This document shows positions 18,398 through 25,619 of a DNA stretch of 64,000 nucleotides, piece after piece. Source of the DNA: Candidatus Eisenbergiella merdigallinarum. GTDB lineage: Bacteria; Bacillota; Clostridia; Lachnospirales; Lachnospiraceae. A program made the translations under genes and the position numbers. Each line of letters opens with the position of its first letter. Within the stretch, counting starts at the first letter, position 1. The stretch spans positions 1 through 64,000 of the forward strand of contig DWXE01000043.1 in NCBI GenBank assembly GCA_019119355.1, in the 5' to 3' direction. The notes beneath the pieces are model-generated. The model did not search any database, had not been told where the DNA came from, and saw nothing but the letters and a program-made list of their open reading frames with translations.

Positions 18398-18766
18398 TCA
18401 CAAATCCTGTCCTCTTTTTTCCACCGTCTTCGTGGCCACGAGATCGGCGCCCGTCCCGGCGCAGTCCGTAAGCAGCACGTCCCCGGCCTTCACCGGCGCG
18501 AAAACGCGCAGGGCGTGGATGGCGTCCATGCAGGCGAAAATCCGCCCCTTCGGGACGTCGCGGGAGGTTTTCACCGACACTGCGGGCAGCTCGCCTCCCT
18601 CCACCGCCACGCTGGCCGTCACCGTCCTTCTGGGATCCGCCACCTCGTTTTTCCCGTATTGGGCCCCTCTGGGACAGCCGTTTCCGGACACCTTCTCCGG
18701 ATGCTCTTCGTCCACCGAAAGCCTGCAGCCCAGCGGACAGCAGATACATGTGATTTCCCGAATCAT
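18398..18766 (-). CDS. DUF1667 domain-containing protein
   Basis: 122-residue small protein with an N-terminal cysteine pair (ITCICCPLGC) and a further Cys in GNGCPRGAQYG, a pattern suited to a metal or Fe-S site. DUF1667 proteins are regularly encoded beside anaerobic GlpA/GlpB-type flavoproteins. It overlaps the upstream oxidoreductase by four bases and precedes glpP by 20. It is probably the small Fe-S or electron-transfer partner of the glycerol-3-phosphate dehydrogenase. That is inference from context. Confidence 0.9.
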   Translation of the reverse strand: MIREITCICCPLGCRLSVDEEHPEKVSGNGCPRGAQYGKNEVADPRRTVTASVAVEGGELPAVSVKTSRDVPKGRIFACMDAIHALRVFAPVKAGDVLLTDCAGTGADLVATKTVEKRGQDL

Positions 18767-20061
18767 CGCCTTTCCTCCGTTTCCCCAGCCCTCTCCAGTT
18801 CCTCAGCCCGCTCCAGGCGGATCTCCAGCTCCGCCTGCCCCGAAAGGGCGCTTCGCTGCTCCTTCGTCAAAATCAGCTGCTCCATCTCTCCGGGCGCAAA
18901 AATCCTCTTTTTCCTCCTCTGGATGCAGCGGGCCCCGCAATAGACGGCCACGCTGCTGTTCTCGTATACGTTGTCCACCCGAAACCGCACCGTCACGCTG
19001 CCTTCCGCTTCGCCGCACAGCCGCTGGGGCACGGTATAGCGGATCCCCTTTCCGGCCCGGAGGGCAATCGGGGCATTCTGGTCCCCGCAGCCCCTCTGCG
19101 CCCAAAGGGCCGCCTCTTTTCCGGCCAGGGCGGCCTCCTGGCTCACGTAGTCCACCAGATCGTGCACGTGCAGCACGTTGCCGCAGGCGAAGATCCCGGG
19201 CAGCTCCGTCTGCATCCGCTGGTCCACGCAGGGGCCCCCGGTCACCCGGTCCATGGGAGCTCCCAGCCCTGCGGTCAGCTCGTTTTCCGGCAAAAGCCCC
19301 ACGGACAACAGCAGGGTATCGCATTCCAGAAGCCTCTGTGTGCCCGGCACCGGCTTCCTGTTCTCATCCACGCGGGCCAGCACCACGCCCTCCACCCGCT
19401 TCTTCCCCAGGATTTCCACCACCGTATGGCTCAGAAGGAGGGGGATGGAAAAATCGTCCAGGCACTGCACGATGTTGCGTTTTAAGCCGCCGGAATAGGG
19501 CATGATCTCCGCCACCGCCAGCACCCTGGCCCCTTCCAGCGTCAGGCGGCGGGCCATGATCAGCCCGATATCCCCGGAACCCAGGATCACCGCCCGCTTT
19601 CCGACGCTGACCCCTTCCAGATTCACCAGCCTCTGCGCCGTGCCCGCGGAATAGATGCCCGCGGGCCGGTATCCGGGAATGTTCAGCGCCCCTCTGGATC
19701 TTTCCCGGCATCCCATGGCCAGAACCAGGGCTTTCGCCCGGATCTGACAAAGCCCTTCACGCCCGTTCACATAGGTCACCGTCCGATCCCGGCCGATCCG
19801 GATCACCATGGAGCCGCATTTCGTTTCGATCCCGGCGCGCAGAACCCGCCGGACGAAACGGTCCGCGTATTCCGGCCCGGTCAGCTCCTCCTGAAAGGTA
19901 TGCAGCCCGAAGCCGTTGTGGATGCACTGGTTCAAAATCCCGCCCAGCCTGACGTCCCGCTCCAGAATCAGGACGTCCTTCGCCCCGTTTTCCCGCGCCG
20001 CCAGCGCCGCCGCGAGCCCCGCCGGGCCGCCGCCGATGATTACGACTTCATATTCCCTCAC
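18763..20061 (-). CDS. FAD-dependent pyridine-nucleotide oxidoreductase, GlpB-position subunit
   Basis: 432-residue flavoprotein. It opens with an FAD-binding GGGPAGLAAAL (about 10-20) and a Cys in GGILNQCIHNGFG. A second nucleotide-binding GSGDIGLIMAR is at about 160-170, and IFACGNVLHVHDLVDYVSQEA closes the FAD site. The last 80 residues carry a cysteine pair (YCGARC). It overlaps both neighbours by a few bases. It probably accepts electrons from the GlpA-like subunit and passes them to NAD or another carrier; it is not a homologue of E. coli GlpB in a strict sense. Confidence 0.9.
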   Translation of the reverse strand: MREYEVVIIGGGPAGLAAALAARENGAKDVLILERDVRLGGILNQCIHNGFGLHTFQEELTGPEYADRFVRRVLRAGIETKCGSMVIRIGRDRTVTYVNGREGLCQIRAKALVLAMGCRERSRGALNIPGYRPAGIYSAGTAQRLVNLEGVSVGKRAVILGSGDIGLIMARRLTLEGARVLAVAEIMPYSGGLKRNIVQCLDDFSIPLLLSHTVVEILGKKRVEGVVLARVDENRKPVPGTQRLLECDTLLLSVGLLPENELTAGLGAPMDRVTGGPCVDQRMQTELPGIFACGNVLHVHDLVDYVSQEAALAGKEAALWAQRGCGDQNAPIALRAGKGIRYTVPQRLCGEAEGSVTVRFRVDNVYENSSVAVYCGARCIQRRKKRIFAPGEMEQLILTKEQRSALSGQAELEIRLERAEELERAGETEERR

Positions 20062-21511
20062 CTTTTACCTCCATTCCGCTGTCTCTCCTTTCCAGCAGCT
20101 GCGAGCCGTCCGCGTTCTTCCGGATCTCTTCCATGGGAACGCCCAGCTGGCGCGCCAGGATTTCCACGGTTCCCGGCGTGCAGAATCCCGCCTGGCATCT
20201 TCCCATGCCTGCCCTCACCCGGCGCTTGATCCCGTCCATGCTCCTAGCCCCCAGGGTGCGCGCGACGGCGTCCCGGATTTCCCCGGCGCTGATCTCTTCG
20301 CACCGGCAGACGATGGTTCCGTAAGCCGGATCCCGGCGAATCAGCTCCGCCCGCTCCGAAAGGGGCAGGGACGCCGCTTTCACGATGCCCTTCCTCTCCG
20401 GCCGAAAGTCCGGCTTTTCCTTCGCGCCTGCCGCCCGGGCGATCTGCCCGGCCAGGAATTTCCCGATGGCGGGCGCGGCGGAAAGCCCCGGGGAATCGAT
20501 GCCGGCCGCGTCGTAAAATCCCGGCGCTCCGTGCGCTTCCCCGAGAACGAAATCGTCCTCCGCCTCCCGGGCCCGCAGCCCGGCGAAGGAAGTGATCACC
20601 AGGGAAAAGGGGATATCGCGGACGCTCCGGGAGGCTTTTTTCCGGACTTCCTCCAGCTCCTCCGCCGTGGTTCGCGTGTCCTCTTTTTCCTCAATATCCA
20701 CGGCCGTAGGCCCCACCAGCAGATTCCCGTGAACGGTGGGGGTCACCAGAACTCCCTTGCCGAATTTCCCCGGCACCTGAAAGACCGTATGATGCACCAG
20801 CGTTCCCGCCGCCTTATCCAAAAGCCAGTAGCTGCCCCGCCTGGGCGAAATGGAAATCTTCCGGTCGCTGACCATGTTGTGGAAGACGTCCGCATACAGC
20901 CCTGCGGCGTTGACCGCGAAACGGGTCCGCAGATCTCCCCGGGAAGTGAGGATCCTGTAGCCGTCCTCCGCTTTTTCCACCCCCGTCACTTCCGTTTCAA
21001 ACCGGAACTCCACCCCGTTGTCGCAGGCGTTCTCCGCCAGCGCGATGGTCAGGCCGAAGGGGCAGACGATCCCCCCGTCCGGAGCGTACAGGGCGGCGTA
21101 CACGTCCTTTTGCAGGTTCGGCTCCATCCTGCGGACGGCCTCCCCGTCCAGGATCTCAAGCCCCCTCACCCCGTTTTGCTCCCCCTGCTCTTTCAGCCGC
21201 TCCAGGGCGGGCAGCCCGTCTTTTTCAAAGCAGACCACCAGGGACCCGTTTCTTTGAAACTCGAAGTCCAGCTCCTTTGCCAGCTGCCCCATCATGCGGT
21301 TGCCTTCCACGTTCATCCGGGCCTTCCACGTGCCCGGCCGGGCGTCGTAGCCGGCGTGCACGATGGCGCTGTTGGCCTTCGACGTGCCGGAACAGACGTC
21401 CTCCTCCCGTTCCAGCAGGCAGATTTTCAAATCGTAGCGGGACAGCTCCCGGGCTACGGCCGCCCCTGTCACTCCGCCTCCGATGACGACCACATCATAG
21501 TTGTTCTCCAC
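20048..21511 (-). CDS. glpA: anaerobic glycerol-3-phosphate dehydrogenase, GlpA-like, with BFD [2Fe-2S] domain
   Basis: 487-residue flavoprotein of the DAO family. The N-terminal FAD motif VVVIGGGVTGAAVARELSRY is followed by the substrate-domain segment SGTSKANSAIVHAGY. The C-terminal BFD-like domain supplies four cysteines (CRCEE, then GRCQAGFC). The reaction is glycerol-3-phosphate to dihydroxyacetone phosphate. I choose GTG 21511, just after AAGGAGGG, because the upstream extension reads through a palindromic leader. First gene of glpA-glpB-DUF1667-glpP. Confidence 0.9.
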   Translation of the reverse strand: MENNYDVVVIGGGVTGAAVARELSRYDLKICLLEREEDVCSGTSKANSAIVHAGYDARPGTWKARMNVEGNRMMGQLAKELDFEFQRNGSLVVCFEKDGLPALERLKEQGEQNGVRGLEILDGEAVRRMEPNLQKDVYAALYAPDGGIVCPFGLTIALAENACDNGVEFRFETEVTGVEKAEDGYRILTSRGDLRTRFAVNAAGLYADVFHNMVSDRKISISPRRGSYWLLDKAAGTLVHHTVFQVPGKFGKGVLVTPTVHGNLLVGPTAVDIEEKEDTRTTAEELEEVRKKASRSVRDIPFSLVITSFAGLRAREAEDDFVLGEAHGAPGFYDAAGIDSPGLSAAPAIGKFLAGQIARAAGAKEKPDFRPERKGIVKAASLPLSERAELIRRDPAYGTIVCRCEEISAGEIRDAVARTLGARSMDGIKRRVRAGMGRCQAGFCTPGTVEILARQLGVPMEEIRKNADGSQLLERRDSGMEVKGEGI

Positions 21512-21550
21512 TCCGGTTCCCTCCTTTTTGCTGTAAAAAGCGGAAATTTC

Positions 21551-21708
21551 ATTTCCTGTCGTATCAAAAGATGTGTGCCAGGGCACACTCGCGCCGAGCA
21601 CGGTTGCCGCCAGGCAACGATATTCCCTGCGCGCGAGTGCGCATCCTCAGCGGAGCGCCTTTTTTGATACGAACAGGAAATAAAATTTCCTGTTCGTATC
21701 AAAAAAGG
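21551..21708. repeat. nested palindromic element in the glp leader
   Basis: A 158-base structured element. The right part is a 24-base perfect inverted repeat (21658-21681 and 21685-21708, loop AAA). The left part (21551-21569, ATTTCCTGTCGTATCAAAA) is nearly complementary to the same arm. Between them lie nested stems: GCACACTCGCGC/GCGCGAGTGCGC (21583-21594 and 21631-21642) and GTTGCC/GGCAAC (21603-21608 and 21613-21618). The segment 21643-21660 on the minus strand contains CGCTCCGCTGAGGATG, shared with the element near 61260. The arms differ between copies while the layout is kept. Confidence 0.7.
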
Positions 21709-21739
21709 ACACAATGACCCTCTCAAGTCATATATGTCC
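21701..21739 (-). terminator. leader terminator of the glpA operon, probable GlpP target
   Basis: On the minus strand GGACA (21739-21735) pairs with TGTCC (21711-21707), with a second stem ATGAC/GTCAT inside, followed by six T (21706-21701). It lies about 38 bases after the predicted transcription start and about 190 bases before glpA. Because GlpP antiterminates at such leaders in Bacillus and glpP is in this operon, this is the expected regulated terminator. The recognition sequence itself cannot be confirmed from one copy. Confidence 0.7.
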
Positions 21740-21783
21740 TCCTGCTCTCTGCTCTCCTCGGATTCCCTTTTTGAACTGGTTTT

Positions 21784-21812
21784 ATCTTATCACGGTGACG
21801 GTGGGATGTCAA
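21784..21812 (-). promoter_or_regulatory. sigma-A promoter of the glpA operon
   Basis: On the minus strand, -35 TTGACA (21812-21807), a 17-base spacer and -10 TAAGAT (21789-21784). This is the best promoter match in the gap between the methyltransferase gene and glpA. Transcription would begin near 21777 and run through the leader terminator. Confidence 0.75.
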
Positions 21813-21839
21813 TTCTTTCAGCGGGGCGGGATTGCCCGC

Positions 21840-22625
21840 TTATCTTCGCCGCCGTTTCCTGCCAACGATCGAAATCCATCTCTGGTTAAAGCAGATTTCT
21901 CCGTTTTCCATGTAAGGAGAGAAACCTGTTTTTTCGCCTCCGCTCATTTCTCTTTTCATCCTTTCCGTGATTTCATCCTGGACATCTTCCGGTGTGTTCG
22001 TAAGAGCAAGCCAGCTTTTCAGTTTTTGCCGTATATGTTTTTTATGGCATTTTTTAACCGAAAGATTGTGCGCGGCGAACAGACCCAGCATTTCAGTTTT
22101 GCTCATATTCCTTATGTGGGAAGGGTCGCGCAGCGTTTCGATTTCGTCTTCCATGTCCCGGAGTTCTTCTCCGGCAGCTTCCATGTCAATTAAGACCAGT
22201 TTGCCGCCGGGACGCAGTACCCTTGCCATTTCAGCAAAAACGGCGTCCGCGTCTGTAAAGTGATGAAAAGCGAGCCGCGAAAATACGATATCAAAGCTCT
22301 CATTCAGGAAAGGCATTTCTTCCGCATAGCCCTTCACAAATACCATATTATTCAGATGACTGCCATCCGCTTTCTCCTTGCCGGTTTCCAGCATGGGAAG
22401 CGTTGCGTCCAAACAGACAACGGCCTGGACGAGCGGAGCAAAAGAACGCCCGCAAACGCACGTTCCGGCCGCCACCTCCAGAACAATATCCTGCCTGTCC
22501 GGCGCAACGCAGGATATCGTATCATTTAAATATTCTTCTTTTGTGAAATTGACCTCTTTGCTCTCAAAATTCTGCGCCTGTATTTCAAAAGAACGTTCGA
22601 TTTTTTCCAGATTGGCAGGTTTCAT
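21840..22625 (-). CDS. class I SAM-dependent methyltransferase
   Basis: 261-residue methyltransferase of the Methyltransf_11 type. The SAM-binding glycine-rich strand is LEVAAGTCVCGRSFAP at about 49-64, an unusual version with Cys residues where most members have a Gly-rich loop. The acidic residue after strand 2 is in VVCLDATLPML, then FDIVFSRLAFHHF and RVLRPGGKLVLIDM. Substrate unknown. It starts 11 bases after ogt, on the same strand. Confidence 0.85.
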   Translation of the reverse strand: MKPANLEKIERSFEIQAQNFESKEVNFTKEEYLNDTISCVAPDRQDIVLEVAAGTCVCGRSFAPLVQAVVCLDATLPMLETGKEKADGSHLNNMVFVKGYAEEMPFLNESFDIVFSRLAFHHFTDADAVFAEMARVLRPGGKLVLIDMEAAGEELRDMEDEIETLRDPSHIRNMSKTEMLGLFAAHNLSVKKCHKKHIRQKLKSWLALTNTPEDVQDEITERMKREMSGGEKTGFSPYMENGEICFNQRWISIVGRKRRRR

Positions 22626-22636
22626 CGCGCCCTCCT

Positions 22637-23170
22637 TTACGGGGCCGTGCTGTGTTTGGGGATAAAATACTCCGGTTTCAAAGCCCCCTCCAACTTAAGC
22701 AGCTCAATTTTTTTATGAATGCCGCCGGCATACCCGGTCAAACTCCCGTTTGTCCCTACTACCCGATGGCAGGGGACGATCACGGAAATTCCATTGCGGG
22801 CTACGGCCCCGCCTACCGCCTGCGCCGACATGCGCTTTAATCCTCGTTTGGCGGCAAGCTGTTTCGCAATTTCGCCGTAGGTCATGGTCTGTCCGTACGG
22901 AATGGAATAGAGTATTTCCCACACCTCGTTTTGAAAATCGGTGCCGATAAAGTGGAGCGGCACCCTGAAGTCCGGCTCTCTTCCGGAGAAATAGATATCG
23001 AGCCACTCTTTCGCCCGTTCAAATACAGGCAGTTCTTTTTCCTCATGTTCTTTCTCCAGATAAAGGGCGAAATACTTCTGGCCTTCAAACCATAGTCCCG
23101 TCAAGCCGATTTCATCTGCGGCCAGCAGAATTTCCCCCATGGGAGACTGATAGCGACTGATGTACTGCAT
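22637..23170 (-). CDS. ogt: methylated-DNA--[protein]-cysteine S-methyltransferase
   Basis: 177-residue suicide DNA-repair enzyme that takes alkyl groups from O6-alkylguanine. The active site PCHRVVG holds the acceptor Cys. SIPYGQTMTYGEIA, the helix-turn-helix segment AQAVGGAVARNG and GYAGGIHKKIELLKLEGA are all conserved. I choose ATG 23170, five bases after GGAGG, over an upstream in-frame codon. The first residues MQYISRYQSPMGEILLAA match the Ogt N-terminus. Confidence 0.95.
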   Translation of the reverse strand: MQYISRYQSPMGEILLAADEIGLTGLWFEGQKYFALYLEKEHEEKELPVFERAKEWLDIYFSGREPDFRVPLHFIGTDFQNEVWEILYSIPYGQTMTYGEIAKQLAAKRGLKRMSAQAVGGAVARNGISVIVPCHRVVGTNGSLTGYAGGIHKKIELLKLEGALKPEYFIPKHSTAP

Positions 23171-23183
23171 ATTATCCTCCATT

Positions 23184-23276
23184 CGGAGCGTAAGCGATTC
23201 TGCCAACTAAGCTATTTGTGACGCTCCGGGACAAATAGCCGTGTGAGAAATAAGCCATCGGGCTCATTTCTCACAC
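23184..23276. repeat. tandem and competing hairpins between two genes
   Basis: Three inverted repeats fill the gap between the monooxygenase-like gene and ogt. Arms of 16 bases at 23241-23256 and 23261-23276 differ at one position. GCTATTTGT at 23211-23219 pairs with ACAAATAGC at 23231-23239. CGGAGCGT at 23184-23191 pairs with ACGCTCCG at 23221-23228. The last two interleave, so they form either a pseudoknot or alternative structures just upstream of the ogt ribosome-binding site (23176-23180). Confidence 0.6.
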
Positions 23277-23635
23277 TATCCCTCTACATCAAAATACCGG
23301 TTGGAATCCTGCGGAGCCCGCTCGCGGTCTGTGTCCGTATAGGAACGGATCTCGGAACAGACGGTAATTTTGTAGCTTTCAAACAGCTTTTCCCGTCCCT
23401 CTTTCTGGCTCATGCGGTGCTGCATAACATTCCTCCAACGCCCGACGGCGTTTTCGTCCGTCCATACGTTCATGGACAGCAGCTTTCCTTCCTCATTTAA
23501 GCTGGAAAAGCGTTCTGCCCGGATAAATCCCTCAAAACCGGCTAACATCGGTTTTAACATGGCCGCAAGGTCAAGATATCTTTTCATTCCGGCTTCCGTC
23601 GGTTTTACTTCAAACAGGACAACGATGTTTGCCAT
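23276..23635 (-). CDS. antibiotic biosynthesis monooxygenase (ABM) domain protein
   Basis: 119-residue single-domain protein with the dimeric alpha-beta barrel pattern. It starts MANIVVLFEVKPTEAGMKRYLDLAAMLKPMLAGFEGF and continues FSSLNEEGKLLSMNVWTDENAVGRWRNVMQHRMSQKEGRE. Family members are cofactor-free oxygenases or quinol/heme-related proteins; in an anaerobe it may rather bind a reactive metabolite. ATG 23635 sits nine bases after a G-rich ribosome-binding site. It is upstream of ogt on the same strand and divergent from the AraC gene. Confidence 0.8.
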   Translation of the reverse strand: MANIVVLFEVKPTEAGMKRYLDLAAMLKPMLAGFEGFIRAERFSSLNEEGKLLSMNVWTDENAVGRWRNVMQHRMSQKEGREKLFESYKITVCSEIRSYTDTDRERAPQDSNRYFDVEG

Positions 23636-23802
23636 TTTCATTTCCCCCCTTTCTTCAGCGCATAATCTTTCATACCGAAAATACAAGGGATCGCCTCCTT
23701 GACTTTTTCTTCAGAGTTTTCTATGATTTTATCACAAATAAGTTCTCCGTACTATCGCAAAATCCCCGAATATTATCGTAATATTCCCAAAAAGGACGAA
23801 AG

Positions 23803-24690
23803 ATGGATTTGAAAAAGGAAAATTATATCAACTCGATCAATTTGAATATCAACACGGATTTTCCGTATCTCGTTCTCGACGTGACCGGCAAAAATTCTTA
23901 TCCGCGGAATCCGGGATTTCAGGTCATGCACTGGCATGAGGATTTACAGTTTATTTATGTTCTGGACGGAATCATCGAAGTTCGGACGCTGGATCATTCG
24001 CTTCGGATCCGGGCGGGAGAAGCGATCTTTATCAATAAAGATGTGGTGCATTTTGTGGGGGAAGTGAAAGACTGCCATTATAACAGCTTTCTGTTTCCGC
24101 CGTACTTTCTCGCTTTTTATACGGGAAGCCCCGCAAAGGATTTCGTGGACAGCGTTATAACGAATGAGCGGCTGCCCTTTGTCCATTTCACCCCCGCTGC
24201 CGGATGGCATAAGGAGGTAACGGCGATTTTACAACAACTGGTTCAGCTCGAAAAGGACAGGACGAAGTTCTATGTATACGAAGTCCTGGTTAAGCTGTCT
24301 TCTCTCTGGCTGACAATGCGCAAAAATATCACGCTCCCCCAGGAGCAAAAAGAAAGCCCCGTCCCTCTTCGTATGCAAAAAATTTTACGCTTTATTGAAG
24401 AACACTTTTCAGAAGATCTCACGCTGTCCGACCTGTCCGCAAGCGCAAATATCAGTAAGTCGGAATGTTCCCGCTGTTTCAAAATGAGCATGGACACTAC
24501 GCCTTATAAATACCTAACGGAATACCGTCTGTCAAAAGCCGCGCAGCTTCTGGCGAAAACAAACGAGCCTGTCGGCAATATCGCCGCGGCTGTGGGATTT
24601 CACCAGATCAGCCATTTCGGAAAGTGCTTTAAGGAGAAAACGGGCTATTCTCCAAAGGCATACCGCGGGCTGTGCAGACCGTCAGCCTGA
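23803..24690 (+). CDS. AraC family transcriptional regulator with cupin sensor domain
   Basis: 295-residue regulator. Residues about 20-130 form a cupin-like sugar-binding domain (MHWHEDLQFIYVLDG, then INKDVVHFVGE). Residues about 190-290 carry two helix-turn-helix motifs of the AraC type (LTLSDLSASANISKSECSRCFK and PVGNIAAAVGFHQISHFGKCFKE followed by GYSPKAYR). The ATG follows AAAGGA. It is divergent from the monooxygenase-like gene at 23276-23635 and convergent with the glycyl radical activase. The target is not evident; the divergent neighbour is the simplest guess. Confidence 0.92.
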   Translation: MDLKKENYINSINLNINTDFPYLVLDVTGKNSYPRNPGFQVMHWHEDLQFIYVLDGIIEVRTLDHSLRIRAGEAIFINKDVVHFVGEVKDCHYNSFLFPPYFLAFYTGSPAKDFVDSVITNERLPFVHFTPAAGWHKEVTAILQQLVQLEKDRTKFYVYEVLVKLSSLWLTMRKNITLPQEQKESPVPLRMQKILRFIEEHFSEDLTLSDLSASANISKSECSRCFKMSMDTTPYKYLTEYRLSKAAQLLAKTNEPVGNIAAAVGFHQISHFGKCFKEKTGYSPKAYRGLCRPSA

Positions 24691-24696
24691 CCTCCC

Positions 24697-25602
24697 TCAG
24701 GAAATCCTGACGTTCCCGACCCCCATCCCGCGAAGGCGCTGACAGAGAGCTTCGGCCTGGCTGCGGCCAGCGTCCTCTGCGGGCAAAAAAGCGGGGAAGC
24801 TCTCCCCGATCCGTTCCGCCTTCGTCTTTCCCATCCTGTGATAGGGAAGGATTTCCACAGGGATGTCCAAAGAGGTTTCCGAAAGCAGGCGGATCAGGCC
24901 GTCCAGATCCGCTTCCCCGTCGTTGACGCCCGGTATCATGGGATAGCGCAGGATCAGCCGCGCTCCCTGCCCGCAGAGCCATCGGAAATTGCTGCGGACA
25001 GGCAGGCAGGAACATCCGCACAGCCTGCGATGCTTTTCTTCTTCCCCGGCCTTGAAATCGTAGAGCCAGCAGTCCACAACCTCCCGCAGCATCTCCACAT
25101 CCCGCCTTTCGGCGAAGCCGCTGGTCTCCACGGCCACGGTCCCTCCCGCCTCCCGGATCCTTTTCGCGCATTCCAGCACGAAGCCCGCCTGGGACAGCGG
25201 TTCCCCTCCAGTGAAGGTAACGCCTCCCACCGTCCCCCAAAAGGGGCGGTCCTTCAATGCCTCCCGCACCGTTTCCGAAACCGTCATCCGCTTTCCCACC
25301 AGCTCCAGACAGCCCCGGGGGCAGGCCGATACGCATCGCCCGCAGCCGGTGCATTTCGCATAATCCACCCGGTGGGACGCCGCAAAGCCGTGAACGCCCG
25401 CGGGGCAGACCGCGGCGCATCGTCCGCAGCCGGCGCAGAGATGCGCCAGAAAGGACAGCTGCACCCGCCCCGACCGCCCTTCCGGATTGTGGCACCAGGC
25501 GCAGGACAGGGGACACCCTTTCAGAAACACCGACGTCCGGATGCCGTCCCCGTCCCGCAGGCAAAAACGCTGGATCTGAAAAACCGTCCCTTCCGTTTCC
25601 AT
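24697..25602 (-). CDS. glycyl radical enzyme activating protein (radical SAM)
   Basis: 301-residue activase. The radical-SAM cluster motif is C-x3-C-x2-C in GCPLSCAWCHNPEG near residue 30. An inserted bacterial ferredoxin domain with two CxxCxxC sets (CAGCGRCAAVCPAG and CTGCGRCVSACPRG) follows, as in activases of the dehydratase/decarboxylase group of glycyl radical enzymes. GGEPLSQ contacts SAM. ATG 25602 follows AGGAGG at seven bases. It is immediately downstream of the glycyl radical enzyme and would install its Gly radical. Confidence 0.95.
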   Translation of the reverse strand: METEGTVFQIQRFCLRDGDGIRTSVFLKGCPLSCAWCHNPEGRSGRVQLSFLAHLCAGCGRCAAVCPAGVHGFAASHRVDYAKCTGCGRCVSACPRGCLELVGKRMTVSETVREALKDRPFWGTVGGVTFTGGEPLSQAGFVLECAKRIREAGGTVAVETSGFAERRDVEMLREVVDCWLYDFKAGEEEKHRRLCGCSCLPVRSNFRWLCGQGARLILRYPMIPGVNDGEADLDGLIRLLSETSLDIPVEILPYHRMGKTKAERIGESFPAFLPAEDAGRSQAEALCQRLRGMGVGNVRIS

Positions 25603-25619
25603 GACCTTTCCTCCTGCCT

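Noticed and set aside
18398-18749. N-terminal extension of glpP as a 310-residue protein
   Set aside because: The extension is the DUF1667 gene read in another frame; GlpP has its own GGAGG and ATG at 18377.
23186-23220. tRNA D-arm-like sequence (minus strand, TAGCTTAGTTGGCAGA)
   Set aside because: No matching acceptor stem, anticodon arm or T-loop GTTCGAATC follows, and the surrounding bases pair into other hairpins, so it is not a tRNA gene.
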